DNA of 64,000 bases. It comes from Streptomyces flavotricini (GTDB lineage Bacteria; Actinomycetota; Actinomycetes; Streptomycetales; Streptomycetaceae). A program made the position numbers and the translations under genes. Every line of letters begins with the position of its first letter. Position 1 is the stretch's first letter. The notes under the pieces were generated by a model. It saw nothing but the letters and a program-made list of their open reading frames with translations. It ran no database searches and was not told where the DNA came from. The stretch is from the NCBI RefSeq assembly GCF_020639365.1, contig NZ_JAINUL010000001.1, positions 129,337 through 193,336 of the forward strand, read 5' to 3'. Shown piece by piece: positions 35,058 through 43,928 of this stretch.

Positions 35058-35873
35058 ATGTCGAGTGCAACGACCCAGATCGATCCGACGAAACCGAGTA
35101 TCGCCAGGGTGTACGACGCGTTCCTGGGCGGCACCGACAACTACGAGGTGGATCGCGAGGTGGTCCGGAGTGTGCAGAAAGCAGCTCCGGAGGCCGCGGA
35201 CCTGGCGGTCGAGAACCGCGCTTTCCTGATCCGTGTCTGCCGCTTCCTCGCCGGGCAGGCCGGCATCATCCAGTACCTGGACTGCGGGTCGGGTCTGCCG
35301 ACCGCGGAGAACACCCACCAGGTCGTGCAGCGGGTCAACCCGGGCGCCAGGGTCGTCTACGTGGACAACGACCCCCTGGTCCTGGCCCACAGCCGCGCGC
35401 TCCTGGACGGCAACGAGAGCGCCGTCATCGCCGCCGAGGACATCTTCGAACCGGAGAGGCTGCTCGGGAGCGAAGTCGTACGTGCGCACCTGGACTGGGA
35501 CGAGCCGATCGCGCTGCTGCACATGGGCACGCTGCACCACTACAACGGCGAGGACACGCGCACGCGCAAAGACATCATGCGCGCCTACCTCGAGGCCCTT
35601 CCGCCCGGCTCCTATGTGGCGATCAGTCATTTCCTGGATCCGGAAGACGAATACAGCGCGACCGCCCGGAAGATGGAGGACATGTTCCTGCACAGCATGA
35701 TGGGCAGCGGCACCTTCTCCGCCAGGGCCGAGCTGGAGGAGCTGTTCAACGGTCTGGAGATGGTCGACCCGGGCCTGGTGCGGTGTGCCGACTGGTGGCC
35801 GGACGGCCCGCGGCTGAGGCCTCTGAGCTCAGCCCAGCGGTGCATCGCCGGCGGCGTCGCCCACAAGCCTTGA
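35058..35873 (+). CDS. SAM-dependent methyltransferase (DUF574 group)
   Basis: A 271-residue member of the actinobacterial methyltransferase group often annotated DUF574/Methyltransf_19. N-terminus: PSIARVYDAFLGGTDNYEVD, then the SAM-binding strand YLDCGSGLPTAENTHQVVQR, VVYVDNDPLVLAHSRALL and later ALLHMGTLHHYNGEDTRTR. The length is usual. Members occur in many copies in streptomycetes, often beside HTH regulators; the methyl acceptor is not known. ATG 35058 follows GAGG. Convergent with the DUF1877 gene. Confidence 0.9.
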   Translation: MSSATTQIDPTKPSIARVYDAFLGGTDNYEVDREVVRSVQKAAPEAADLAVENRAFLIRVCRFLAGQAGIIQYLDCGSGLPTAENTHQVVQRVNPGARVVYVDNDPLVLAHSRALLDGNESAVIAAEDIFEPERLLGSEVVRAHLDWDEPIALLHMGTLHHYNGEDTRTRKDIMRAYLEALPPGSYVAISHFLDPEDEYSATARKMEDMFLHSMMGSGTFSARAELEELFNGLEMVDPGLVRCADWWPDGPRLRPLSSAQRCIAGGVAHKP

Positions 35874-35986
35874 GGGGGCTTCGGGGCGGGGGAAGGGGGG
35901 CGGCCTCCGTTGCCGGTGGAGGAGACTCCGGTGACAGTGGGCGGCACACGGAACCGCTCTGCGGGGAGAAGGCAGGTCAGCTTGGT

Positions 35987-36484
35987 TCAGGTAATCCACA
36001 GGAGTACCGCGTCTCCCTCTCTGGCCGCCGCGCGCAGGTACTTCGCGAGGTCCGCCCAGTGCGCTGCGACCCAGTCCGGTTCCTCGCCGCGTTCCCAGAT
36101 GGTCGTCGGGTAGATGTTCGCGGCAGCCAGATCTGTCGGGGTAACGGCCTCGGTCAGGGTGTCGGGAGCGTGGCCCTCCAGGGCGTCGGCGGCGGCGCGC
36201 ACCCGGTCGGCGGTCAGGAGCCGGGGCGGACCGTAGCCCCAGTCCTGGCCTTCCGGCCAGGGCATGTCCGCCTCTCCATAGACCACGTCCACCGGGAAGC
36301 CGCGCCGGTTCAGCAGGAAATCGAGGGCGTGCCAGGCCTTATCGGTCTCGTGCACCCGCGCGGTGGCGGCCTCGTCGTCGCGGCCATACAGCGCGCGGGC
36401 GTGCTCGGCCGCCCAGTGCGGGTCCTGGCAAGCGCGCTCGAATTCGGCCCGGGTGAGGCGGAGGTACCGCCCGATCATGCTCAT
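35987..36484 (-). CDS. DUF1877 (YfbM-like) protein
   Basis: A 165-residue protein beginning MSMIGRYLRLTRAEFERACQ, the standard opening of the YfbM/DUF1877 family. HETDKAWHALDFLLN and the GPPRLLTADRVRAAADAL segment are further signatures. Function unknown; cytosolic. ATG 36484 is chosen; MIGRY two codons later is an alternative. Stands alone, convergent to the methyltransferase. Confidence 0.85.
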   Translation of the reverse strand: MSMIGRYLRLTRAEFERACQDPHWAAEHARALYGRDDEAATARVHETDKAWHALDFLLNRRGFPVDVVYGEADMPWPEGQDWGYGPPRLLTADRVRAAADALEGHAPDTLTEAVTPTDLAAANIYPTTIWERGEEPDWVAAHWADLAKYLRAAAREGDAVLLWIT

Positions 36485-36631
36485 GACCCACACCCTAGGA
36501 ACAGACACTGACAGGACAACCGTGTCCGGAGGGTGAACGGGCTCGGCAAGGCCGGCTGCCGGGGCTCGCGGCGGGCGGCCTCGACCTCGGACGCGGCTCC
36601 CCGGTGTGCCCCCACGCGTCCGTCTTCGACG

Positions 36632-37180
36632 CTACAGGACGTCTGGCCCCGTACACGAAAGCCCGGGGGGCTGACCGGGCGTTCGGAAGTGGGCTGGGGC
36701 AGAAGGGGTGGTCGCCTCGCGGCGGAAGGCACGGCAGAAGTTCAGCGCGCGTGCAGCAGTCGCACCGGCCGCTCCGGCCGCCGTCGCCCCCGGCCGCGAG
36801 GCGGCGGCAGCACTCGAAGGCCCGTCGGCAGACCGTCGCGACCTGATCCCGGTGGGTATTCGGGAACTCAACGTCGCCGCCCGCTCCTTGGAGTGGGTCG
36901 TCCCCAGTCCGGCGGCCACCGTCTCGGCGGACATGCCGGCGTCGCTGAGCGCGCCGGCGGCCTCCCTCGCGATGCGGGCGGCGATCCGGTCCAGCACGCC
37001 GACGGCGCGCAGCGCGGCCAGCCTGGCCGTCGTAGGCCGTCCAGTGGGTGCTCGACGGACGTCCGGACCACTCCCGACGTCGAAGTACACCGGCCCCGGC
37101 TCACCACCGCCGACCAGGACACCCACCGCACCCGCGCGCGCGTCCCCGAACTCCACCGTCCACCAGTCGCACTCCACCAT
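36632..37180 (-). CDS. Hypothetical protein with a possible DNA-binding segment
   Basis: A 182-residue frame starting MVECDWWTVEFGDARAGAVG, with GGAGGG five bases before ATG 37180. The middle (TARLAALRAVGVLDRIAARI, ALSDAGMSAETVAAGLGTTH) reads like a helix-turn-helix region, and the end is Ala/Ser-rich. I do not recognise the family. A plus-strand frame also stays open here, but it lacks a comparable ribosome site. Uncertain whether the last 60 residues belong or follow a frameshift. Confidence 0.45.
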   Translation of the reverse strand: MVECDWWTVEFGDARAGAVGVLVGGGEPGPVYFDVGSGPDVRRAPTGRPTTARLAALRAVGVLDRIAARIAREAAGALSDAGMSAETVAAGLGTTHSKERAATLSSRIPTGIRSRRSADGPSSAAAASRPGATAAGAAGATAARALNFCRAFRREATTPSAPAHFRTPGQPPGLSCTGPDVL

Positions 37181-37362
37181 CACCGCCCTCCGGGGTTCTC
37201 CCGCCCTGCCAACCTGCCCCGCCCGCGCCGCCGCCCACACCCCCGACAGCCCAACAACGCCACGCCGTTGGACCCGCCCCGTGTATGTCGACCTCGGGTG
37301 CGAGACTCCGCCGCGCTCGCACCCCGTCCCGGTCAGGTCGTGTTCGACGGCGCCGGATGCGC

Positions 37363-38067
37363 TCAGCCGAAGCGGTTGATCTTGGGGAACTTCGCGGTGG
37401 TGTCGACGTAGTACTTGCGGACCAGCGGGCCGAAGCCGCCCTCCTCGTCGCCGAGGATCATCGATTTGACGACCCCCAGGCTCTTCGCCGCGGTGAACTC
37501 CTCCGGCTTCGTCTCGGGCTCCCCCGCGACCAGCGCCTTCCACGCCGCCCGGGACTCCGTCGTGGCGCTGACGTCCGGGTCGAGGCCCAGGTAGTAGACG
37601 CGGTCGTCGGTGTCCTTCCCGACGGCCAGGAAGACGATCACGTGGAATCCGCTGGTGAACTTGCTCTTGACCCCGCCCACGTGCTCGGCCGGGCCGTTGA
37701 CGTACACGGCGCGTTCGGCCTTGAGGGCCGTGTCGATGCCGGTCCACGCGGCCGAGGCGCTGAGCACCGACCCGAGGTCGGCGGGCGTGAAGAGCCCGTC
37801 CTTCCCGGGGCTCAGCAGAGCGCCGACCTCCTTGGCGCGCCCCTGGCAGTTGCTGTCCATCATCTTCCCGAACGCGGAATCGACCGGCATCTGCAGCCAG
37901 CAGGCGAGGCGCTTGAGGCCGGTGCTGCCCTCCGTTGCGTCCACCGCCTTCGCGATCCGGTCCCTGATGTCCTTGAGCGCCGGCGTGGGCTTGTCGCCGG
38001 CCTGAACGTACGCCTGCTCGATCACGAAGCATCCCCCCGAGTCCGGGCTCCACTTGAACCCCACCAT
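37363..38067 (-). CDS. Hypothetical protein, 234 residues
   Basis: A soluble protein with mixed helix and strand (ALKDIRDRIAKAVDATEG, KRLACWLQMPVDSAFGKMMD, SGFHVIVFLAVGKDTDDRVY, VVKSMILGDEEGGFGPLVRK). No signal peptide, membrane helix or known motif was found. ATG 38067 (MVGFKWSPDSGG) is the longest plausible start; GTG 38025 (VIEQAYVQAG) has a better ribosome site, GGGGGA, and could be the true one. The C-terminus ends KFPKINRFG. It is the first intact gene beside the decayed Ku region. Confidence 0.6.
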   Translation of the reverse strand: MVGFKWSPDSGGCFVIEQAYVQAGDKPTPALKDIRDRIAKAVDATEGSTGLKRLACWLQMPVDSAFGKMMDSNCQGRAKEVGALLSPGKDGLFTPADLGSVLSASAAWTGIDTALKAERAVYVNGPAEHVGGVKSKFTSGFHVIVFLAVGKDTDDRVYYLGLDPDVSATTESRAAWKALVAGEPETKPEEFTAAKSLGVVKSMILGDEEGGFGPLVRKYYVDTTAKFPKINRFG

Positions 38068-38332
38068 GACGCACGGAGCGTACCCACGACGGAGCGGAGC
38101 GTGAAGACTCTGGAACGACCAACACCGCGCCATGTCAGTGCCGTTGGGGGATGCCCACCACCGGACGCGCGGCGGTCCGGGTCACGTCACGGGGTGACGG
38201 GCCACTCCCCCGGCACCGGATCGCCCAGCCGCGCGCCCCGACTGACGGCGACGCGGTGCACGTCGCGCAGGGCCTCCGTCAGCCGGGTGGCGAGGTAGCG
38301 GGTCTGGAACGCGGTCACGGCGGAACCGGCGA

Positions 38333-38583
38333 CCCTTCGCTGCTGTCTTCTTGGCCGTGGCCTTCTTCGCTGCCGTCTTCTTGCCAGGGAGCGGGTGCAC
38401 GGTGGCGGGCTCGGGACGGGTGCTCTTCGCATCACTGCACGGACTTCTCCAGCATGGCCATCAGGTCGACAACCTCCACCGACGCCGGCGGCGCCTCTTC
38501 CCCGCTGGCCGCGGGCAGGGTGCCGGTGCCGGACTTCGCGGAGATCACCTCCTCCGGCGCGTCCCGGTAGGTGTCGCGCATGT
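38333..38583 (-). pseudogene. Ku (NHEJ) C-terminal remnant, frameshifted
   Basis: The minus strand reads MRDTYRDAPEEVISAKSG and VEVVDLMAMLEKSVQ and stops at 38432. In the next frame it continues as PATVHPLPGKKTAAKKATAK then KTAAKG. This pairing, the last conserved helix of Ku followed by a Lys/Ala repeat tail, is typical of streptomycete Ku proteins, which bind DNA ends. The beta-barrel core is missing and a frameshift separates the two pieces. Confidence 0.65.
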
Positions 38584-38761
38584 CGTAGCCGCCGGAGGTA
38601 CTCAAGGCCCCCGCCTCGCGCTGTGCGGCCGTCTCGCGCGGCGCCCTGTTGGGCCGACGGGCGCCCTCACCGGCCAGTGTCGTTGCCGGCGAGCGCGGTC
38701 GCGGTCCGCACGGTGCGCTGCAAGCTGGGGGTCCGGTAGGAACGGACCAGAGACCGGTGTT

Positions 38762-38782
38762 GCTGTCAGAAGTTTTGACAGC
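38762..38782. promoter_or_regulatory. Short perfect palindrome
   Basis: GCTGTCA and TGACAGC flank a 7-base centre. It lies between two decayed regions; it may be an orphan operator. Confidence 0.3.
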
Positions 38783-38849
38783 GTGTGATTCCAGTTGTCG
38801 GCCCCGAGCGCGTTGACGCGGATTGCGTACTCGCGTCGGGCCTTGCACT

Positions 38850-39165
38850 GTTGCCGGGATCGCCGTGGCGTTGCCGAGCGGCTGGCAGCGGTCGAGGAGT
38901 TGGCGGTGGACCTCCGGCCCGGTGCTGACCCGCAAGGTGTAGCCCTGGCCGCCCCGTACGGTGACGCCCTGGTCGAGCGCGGCCCGCTCGGCGGGCTCCA
39001 GCTCAGTGGCGCGGAGGAAGCCCGCGACCTCGCCCGGCATGTCGAGGACGACCGCCAGTTCCGGAGCCGGGACGCCCTGGTCGGCGGTCGTGCATTCGGG
39101 CAGGAGCTCGGCGACGGCGGTACGGATGGCGCCGCGGCTCACATCGTGGTCGCGGCGAGGGCGGC
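38850..39165 (-). pseudogene. Possible decayed hypothetical gene
   Basis: A minus frame holds AVAELLPECTTADQGVPAPE, LAVVLDMPGEVAGFLRATEL and VRGGQGYTLRVSTGPEVHRQ, which is gene-like, but upstream and downstream parts of the same frame are poor. Family unknown. Confidence 0.3.
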
Positions 39166-39543
39166 GATGGACCGGCCTTCCAGGTGCGCGGTCGTACGTC
39201 GTCGGTCTTGTCGCACGGCGGAACATTTCGGAGATGTGCACGGTGTCGTGCGGCCGCGCGTACGTCAGTAGTTCGCCGAACTTCGGGCGCTCAAGGGCAA
39301 GCCGAGGCGGCTCGGCGGTTCTGCCCGTCGCGGCGAGGTTCGGAGGCCACCGGAGGGCGCCGGCACGACCTTGTGCAGCCCGGCGTGTGAAGCATTCGGC
39401 CAGATGCGGGAGCGGGATCACCCCTTCGAGGGAACAGGCCGCTCGAGCCCAAACCACCCTGGCGTACGTCAACGAAGACGGGGTGCGGTACCTACCTCGG
39501 GCCGCCGGCGCATACGCGCCGCTGAACCAGCAAGGAGAGCCCC
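39166..39543. other. Upstream region of the chaplin gene
   Basis: No gene seen. The last 15 bases carry AAGGAGAG, the ribosome site of the chaplin. Confidence 0.4.
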
Positions 39544-39783
39544 ATGTCCCGTGTTCTGAAGAGCGCAGGTCTCGCACTCGCCGTAGGTATGGCCGTGCTC
39601 GGTGGAGCGTCCGCCGCGTCCGCCGACGCCGGTGCCTCAGGCGTGGCCGCCGGATCCCCCGGCGTGCTGTCGGGGAATCTGATCCAGGTCCCGATCCACA
39701 TCCCGATCAACGCGTGCGGCAACAGTGTCAGCGTGATCGGCCTGCTCAACCCCGCCTTCGGCAACACCTGCATCAACAGCTGA
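39544..39783 (+). CDS. chp: Short chaplin
   Basis: A 79-residue secreted protein with a signal peptide (MSRVLKSAGLALAVGMAVLG, cleavage near ASADA) and a single chaplin domain: GASGVAAGSPGVLSGNLIQV, then PIHIPINACGNSVSVIGLL and a final NTCIN. The two Cys form the conserved disulfide. Short chaplins self-assemble into amyloid fibres on spores and aerial hyphae, making them hydrophobic. ATG 39544 follows AAGGAG. A strong terminator lies 15 bases downstream, so it is monocistronic; expression during aerial growth is expected from the family. This gene is the best marker of a Streptomyces-like host. Confidence 0.95.
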   Translation: MSRVLKSAGLALAVGMAVLGGASAASADAGASGVAAGSPGVLSGNLIQVPIHIPINACGNSVSVIGLLNPAFGNTCINS

Positions 39784-39797
39784 AGGGCTTGAGTCCC

Positions 39798-39842
39798 GGT
39801 TCGTCCCGGCCGGCCCGCTGCGTGGGCCGGCCGGGACGAACC
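39798..39842 (+). terminator. Terminator of chaplin gene
   Basis: Perfect 19-base arms starting GGTTCGTCCCGG around a 7-base loop. Confidence 0.85.
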
Positions 39843-40089
39843 GGCCGGCCCCTTCCGCTCCCGTCCGGGCGGGCATCCCGGCCCTGTGCACGTCTGAGTT
39901 CCGGATGCCTGAGCGGGACTCTCGGGGTTGGCGCCACCGGGTGCCGCGTGGTCCTCGGCGTCAGGCTCCGGCCCGCGACCGAAGTGATGCCCCCTCGGGA
40001 GCAGTCCGAGCGCAGCCACGAATCCGAGGGGCGCAAGAAGAAGGGATTCAGGTCGGGAAGGAGTTGACTCCCACCTTCCTAGCCGCGAT

Positions 40090-40449
40090 TCACAACGGTA
40101 CGGCCCCGCCCGCGCACAGCCGCTCGATGGCGAAGGCATCGCGCCGGGCCACGAGGTGCTCGAACGCCGGGGCGCCGGAAGCGGCCGTCAGCCCCTTGGC
40201 GAGGTAGCCGTCCTTCGCGGTGTTCGGGATGCCGTCCAGCGGGCCGAGCGTCTTGCCACGCGCGCGGCGGGCGTCGGACGCCTCGGCTTCCGCGCGGGCG
40301 TCCGGGTTCATCACCTCCATGGGGTTCAGAGCGGTGGCCGTACCGGGCCGGTGGTACGCGTCGATCCGGGCGCTCCTTCGTGAAGGCCGGGACCTGGGGC
40401 GGTTCGCCGGCGTGGATCTTCCCGAGTTCACCATCCGGGCGGTGGCCAT
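40090..40449 (-). pseudogene. Amidase-signature enzyme, N-terminal fragment
   Basis: The minus frame reads EAEASDARRARGKTLGPLDG, IPNTAKDGYLAKGLTAASGA and FEHLVARRDAFAIERL, matching the first conserved block of amidases (the catalytic Lys region TAKD). It ends at GGAVPL without the Ser-cis-Ser and nucleophile Ser motifs that follow in the family, so only about a quarter of the protein is left. Confidence 0.75.
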
Positions 40450-40818
40450 GCTGAGTGAGGACGGCCCGCACTCGATCCGCGTACCCGGTCTCGGCCAGGA
40501 AGCGCGGACACCCGGTGCGTTCGCGCGCGGAGCTGACGGGGTCGGGCAGTCCGCTGGTGACTAGTAACTTCCGGTCGAGGGGGTGATCCAGTGCGAGCAC
40601 CTCGGCAAGGGCCTGGTCGGCTCCGCCGTGGGCACTCCGGACCTGCAGGTGCTCAAGGGCACCGCCTGCCAGACCCACGGCGCTGACTTCTTGATCATCC
40701 GGCGATTCCTCTCGGCGGCCACCCGCCGCGGAGAGGGGTCGCCCGGCTCCTCGCGCCCCCGCAACTGGATGGCGCACTGGCTCCGCCCGGGCCGTAGCCC
40801 GCGCCGTAAGCTGCGGCC
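40450..40818. other. No firm gene
   Basis: A short plus frame (VIQCEHLGKGLVGSAVGTPD) looks weakly gene-like but has no start site or known family. The last bases lead to the carbonic anhydrase. Confidence 0.35.
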
Positions 40819-41457
40819 ATGGCAGAGATCCAGAACCTGACGCCCCGCGACGCCTTCGAGACGCTCCTGGCGGGCAACGAACGATTCGTCGCCGGTTCGC
40901 CCGAGCACCCCAACCAGGACGCCGCACGCCGAGCCCAGACCGCACCTGGCCAAAACCCGTTCGCGGTGATGTTCGGCTGCTCCGACTCTCGGCTGGCGGC
41001 AGAGATCGTCTTCGACCGCGGGCTGGGTGACCTCTTCGTCGTACGCACCGCGGGCCACGTCGTCGGCGCAGAGGTGCTGGGCAGCATCGAGTATGCGGTG
41101 CAGGTCCTCGGCAGCCCGCTGGTGGTGGTACTCGGCCACGACGCGTGCGGCGCGGTCGCGGCCACCCGCGCCGCCGTCCAGGACGGCACCACGGCCGGCG
41201 GCTACGTCCGCGACGTCATCGAACGTGTGACCCCCAGCGTGCTGGCCTCACACGCTGCCGGACACACCGAGGACCCGGACTTCATCACCGAGCACATCAA
41301 GCACACCGTCGACCTGCTCCTGGACCGATCCCGTCTGCTGGCCGAGGCCGTCGAATCCGGTCGGGTCGCCGTCGTGGGCCTTTCCTACCGGCTGGCGGAC
41401 GGCACGGCCCACGTCGTCACCGTCCGTGGTGTCGGCATACCGGCGCGCCTGTTCTGA
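40819..41457 (+). CDS. Beta-class carbonic anhydrase
   Basis: A 212-residue zinc enzyme that interconverts carbon dioxide and bicarbonate. The zinc ligands are visible: Cys and Asp in FGCSDSRLAAEIVFDRG, and His and Cys in VLGHDACGAV. The C-terminal helix TEHIKHTVDLLLDRS and VVGLSYRLADG complete the family pattern. ATG 40819 has no strong ribosome site. A degraded copy of the same helix is found at the right edge of the window (63532-63620), indicating an earlier paralogue. Confidence 0.95.
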   Translation: MAEIQNLTPRDAFETLLAGNERFVAGSPEHPNQDAARRAQTAPGQNPFAVMFGCSDSRLAAEIVFDRGLGDLFVVRTAGHVVGAEVLGSIEYAVQVLGSPLVVVLGHDACGAVAATRAAVQDGTTAGGYVRDVIERVTPSVLASHAAGHTEDPDFITEHIKHTVDLLLDRSRLLAEAVESGRVAVVGLSYRLADGTAHVVTVRGVGIPARLF

Positions 41458-41585
41458 GGCCACACACCAGAGCGGCGGCCTGCCACCCGGCCGCAGCGGC
41501 CCAGGTGCGCGTCGGGGCGGAAGTCGCCACCGCCCACCGGACCCACCCGACACTCGAGGGGTCGGCTCGGTGAGAAAATGCGCGT

Positions 41586-42584
41586 GTGACGGCAACGAAA
41601 GATGACATCGAGAAGGCTGCGCGCGTGCTGCGCGCCGGAGGTCTGGTGGCCCTTCCCACCGAGACCGTCTACGGTCTGGGCGCTAACGCGGAAGATCCCG
41701 CCGCTGTTGGCCGGATCTTCGAGGTGAAGGGCCGCCCGCCCTCCCACCCCCTGATTGTTCACATCGCCAGCGCGGCACAGCTCGGCGACTGGGTGGAGGA
41801 GGTGCCGCAGACGGCACGTGTGCTGGCCGAGGCGTTTTGGCCAGGGCCGCTCACGCTGGTGCTGCGACGCGGGCGGCGGGTGCCCCTGGAGGCGACCGGT
41901 GGACTGGAAACGGTGGCCGTGCGCGTGCCCGACCACCCCGTCGCCCTCGCCCTGCTGTCCGCGTTCGGCGGCGGCATCACGGCACCGTCCGCGAACCGGT
42001 TCGGGTCTGTCAGCCCCACCACCGCCGACCATGTCCGCAGAGAGCTCGGCGACGGCGTGGACTTCGTCCTCAACGGCGGCTCCTGCCAGGTCGGCGTCGA
42101 GTCGACCATCGTCGACGTCACCGCAGACGTCGCGAGCATCCTGCGGCCCGGCGGGGTGACGGCCGAGGACCTCGAAGCAGTTCTGGGCTACCCGCCAGCG
42201 GAACCCTCGGCGAGCCCCGTCCGGGTTCCAGGCCAGCATCCCTCACACTACGCACCACGTGGCCGGGTCGTCCTCGTCGAGCCCGAGAAGGTCGTCGCCG
42301 AAGTGGAACTCGCCCAGGAGCTGGGACACCGGGTGGGCGTGTTGGTGCCCGCCGCCTTCGCCGACGCCACGGTGAACGCGCACACCGTGGTGGCGGTTCC
42401 CGCCTCGTTCGCCGCCTACGCCCGCGAGCTGTACGGGTACCTGCACGCATTCGACGAAAGCGGCTGCGACCTGATCATCGCGTCCCTTCCCGTCGAGGAG
42501 GGTCTCGGCGTCGCGATCGCCAACCGGCTCCGCCGCGCCGCAGGCCCCCGCCCCTCGGGCAATCTCACCGCCCCCAGAGCCTGA
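41586..42584 (+). CDS. Threonylcarbamoyl-AMP synthase (Sua5 type)
   Basis: A 332-residue enzyme making L-threonylcarbamoyladenylate for tRNA t6A37. The YrdC domain has GGLVALPTETVYGLGANAED, KGRPPSHPLIVHIAS, WPGPLTLVLRR and TAPSANRFGSVSPTTADHV. A linker (RVPGQHPSHYAP) and a C-terminal Rossmann-like Sua5 domain follow. Streptomycetes have a shorter TsaC-type enzyme as housekeeping copy, so this longer one may be an accessory paralogue (inference). GTG 41586. Monocistronic between carbonic anhydrase and the PucR gene. Confidence 0.92.
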   Translation: MTATKDDIEKAARVLRAGGLVALPTETVYGLGANAEDPAAVGRIFEVKGRPPSHPLIVHIASAAQLGDWVEEVPQTARVLAEAFWPGPLTLVLRRGRRVPLEATGGLETVAVRVPDHPVALALLSAFGGGITAPSANRFGSVSPTTADHVRRELGDGVDFVLNGGSCQVGVESTIVDVTADVASILRPGGVTAEDLEAVLGYPPAEPSASPVRVPGQHPSHYAPRGRVVLVEPEKVVAEVELAQELGHRVGVLVPAAFADATVNAHTVVAVPASFAAYARELYGYLHAFDESGCDLIIASLPVEEGLGVAIANRLRRAAGPRPSGNLTAPRA

Positions 42585-42701
42585 CCGGCGAGGCCGGCTC
42601 TGCGGCGCACCGGGTCCGGCGCCCGCGGCGCCAGGCGCGGCAAGGTCTCCCCCCCTGCACGAGCCCGTGGCGCGCGCTGGCGCGGAGAGTCGAAGTGCGC
42701 G

Positions 42702-43841
42702 TCAGCTGACCCGAAGACCGACCGCCAGCGTCAGTTCAAGGACCCTCTGTGGCGATGCGAGATCCGGAAACAGCCCCCGCAGCTGCGACATCCGGTACCG
42801 GACCGTCTGGGGATGGACGAACAACGCCGCCGCCACCTCGTCCCGCCTGCCCTGGTGCAGCAGCCAGGCCCGCAACGTCTCCTCCAGCCGCCGTGCCGTC
42901 GCGACAGGCAGGGCCCTCAACGGTGCGAGGGCTCGGGCACGCAGGTCTGCGAACGCGTCCGCGTCAGCGCTCAGCACCAGCTCGGGCAGGTGGTCCTCGG
43001 TGTCGCGAATATCAGAGGAGAGGGAGCGCGCGCGTACGGCTCGTGCATACGAGGCGGAAGCACGAGTCCATGGCCGGGCCGGACCTACCACGGCGGTGCG
43101 GTCGGTCAGCTGCCGCGAGAGATGTGATCGGTCGGCGTCGGGGACGAGCAGCACACCGGTGGCGTCCGGCAGATCGTCGAGGACGAGGGTGCTCGGGTCG
43201 AGCGTGCGGTAGGCAGGCCGGGTCTGGGCGGCGGGCAGCAGGACCGCGGTCAGCAAAGTCGGCGGCTGCCACCCGGCACGTTGAGCAGAGGCCAGCAGCA
43301 CGTCCGGGCTCGCGCCGGCGAGGAGATCGCGGGCCAGGTGTTCCAGGTGTCGCTCGTGGGCCCTGCCCCGGGCGGCCAGTTCGTCGGCGTGGCCCGCGGC
43401 GCTCGCGGCAGAGAGCTCGTCGATGTAGGCGAAGGTCAGCTCCGCGAACTTGGCGACGTCGGCGGCGGGCAGACCCACGGGTACGGCACCCGCGGCCAGG
43501 CATCGCCAGGCCACGCGGGCGCCGACGCGGTAGGCGCTGAGCAGGGCGTCCATCGAACGGCCGTCGCGCACCTCGCCGCGGCCCAGCTCGTAGGCTGCGT
43601 CACCGGCGTCGCCGCCTGTGGCGTTCCCGCTCGCGAGGTCCAGGTAGTGCCCCAGGGCGGTACGGACGGCTCGGCGGATGGTGGCGCCCATGCGGCCCGA
43701 AAGGGCGTTGGCGTAGGGAGGGACCTCGTCGATGATCGCCTGGACGACCTCGTCGGCGGTGGTCTTCAGCGCGGCCCGAAGTGCGGTGACCGTCTTCTCA
43801 TCCAGGGCCAGTTCGCTGGCCCTCCGGATTGCTTGGCTCAC
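42702..43841 (-). CDS. PucR/CdaR-type transcriptional regulator
   Basis: A 379-residue protein with a N-terminal sensory part (VVQAIIDEVPPYANALSGRM, LGRGEVRDGRSMDALLSAYR) and a C-terminal PucR helix-turn-helix (LHQGRRDEVAAALFVHPQTV, RYRMSQLRGLF). GTG 43841 has GGGA seven bases before it; the TTG at 43862 is an alternative. It is divergent from a ferredoxin reductase/desaturase pair, 87 bases apart, a neighbourhood common in actinobacteria, so it is likely their regulator. Confidence 0.88.
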   Translation of the reverse strand: MSQAIRRASELALDEKTVTALRAALKTTADEVVQAIIDEVPPYANALSGRMGATIRRAVRTALGHYLDLASGNATGGDAGDAAYELGRGEVRDGRSMDALLSAYRVGARVAWRCLAAGAVPVGLPAADVAKFAELTFAYIDELSAASAAGHADELAARGRAHERHLEHLARDLLAGASPDVLLASAQRAGWQPPTLLTAVLLPAAQTRPAYRTLDPSTLVLDDLPDATGVLLVPDADRSHLSRQLTDRTAVVGPARPWTRASASYARAVRARSLSSDIRDTEDHLPELVLSADADAFADLRARALAPLRALPVATARRLEETLRAWLLHQGRRDEVAAALFVHPQTVRYRMSQLRGLFPDLASPQRVLELTLAVGLRVS

Positions 43842-43928
43842 GATTTTGTTCCCTGCGAACAATTCAGCCGATCAAATTTACGTCCTGCGGTCAGGACTTT
43901 ACCCCTTGAGGCACAGCAAGCTGGAGTC

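Noticed and set aside
36708..37379. A 223-residue plus-strand open frame
   Set aside because: Lacks a ribosome site and domain; the opposite strand has a start with GGAGGG and a more protein-like sequence.
43281..43928. N-terminal extension of the ferredoxin reductase frame
   Set aside because: Antisense to the PucR gene; ATG 43929 matches the family start.
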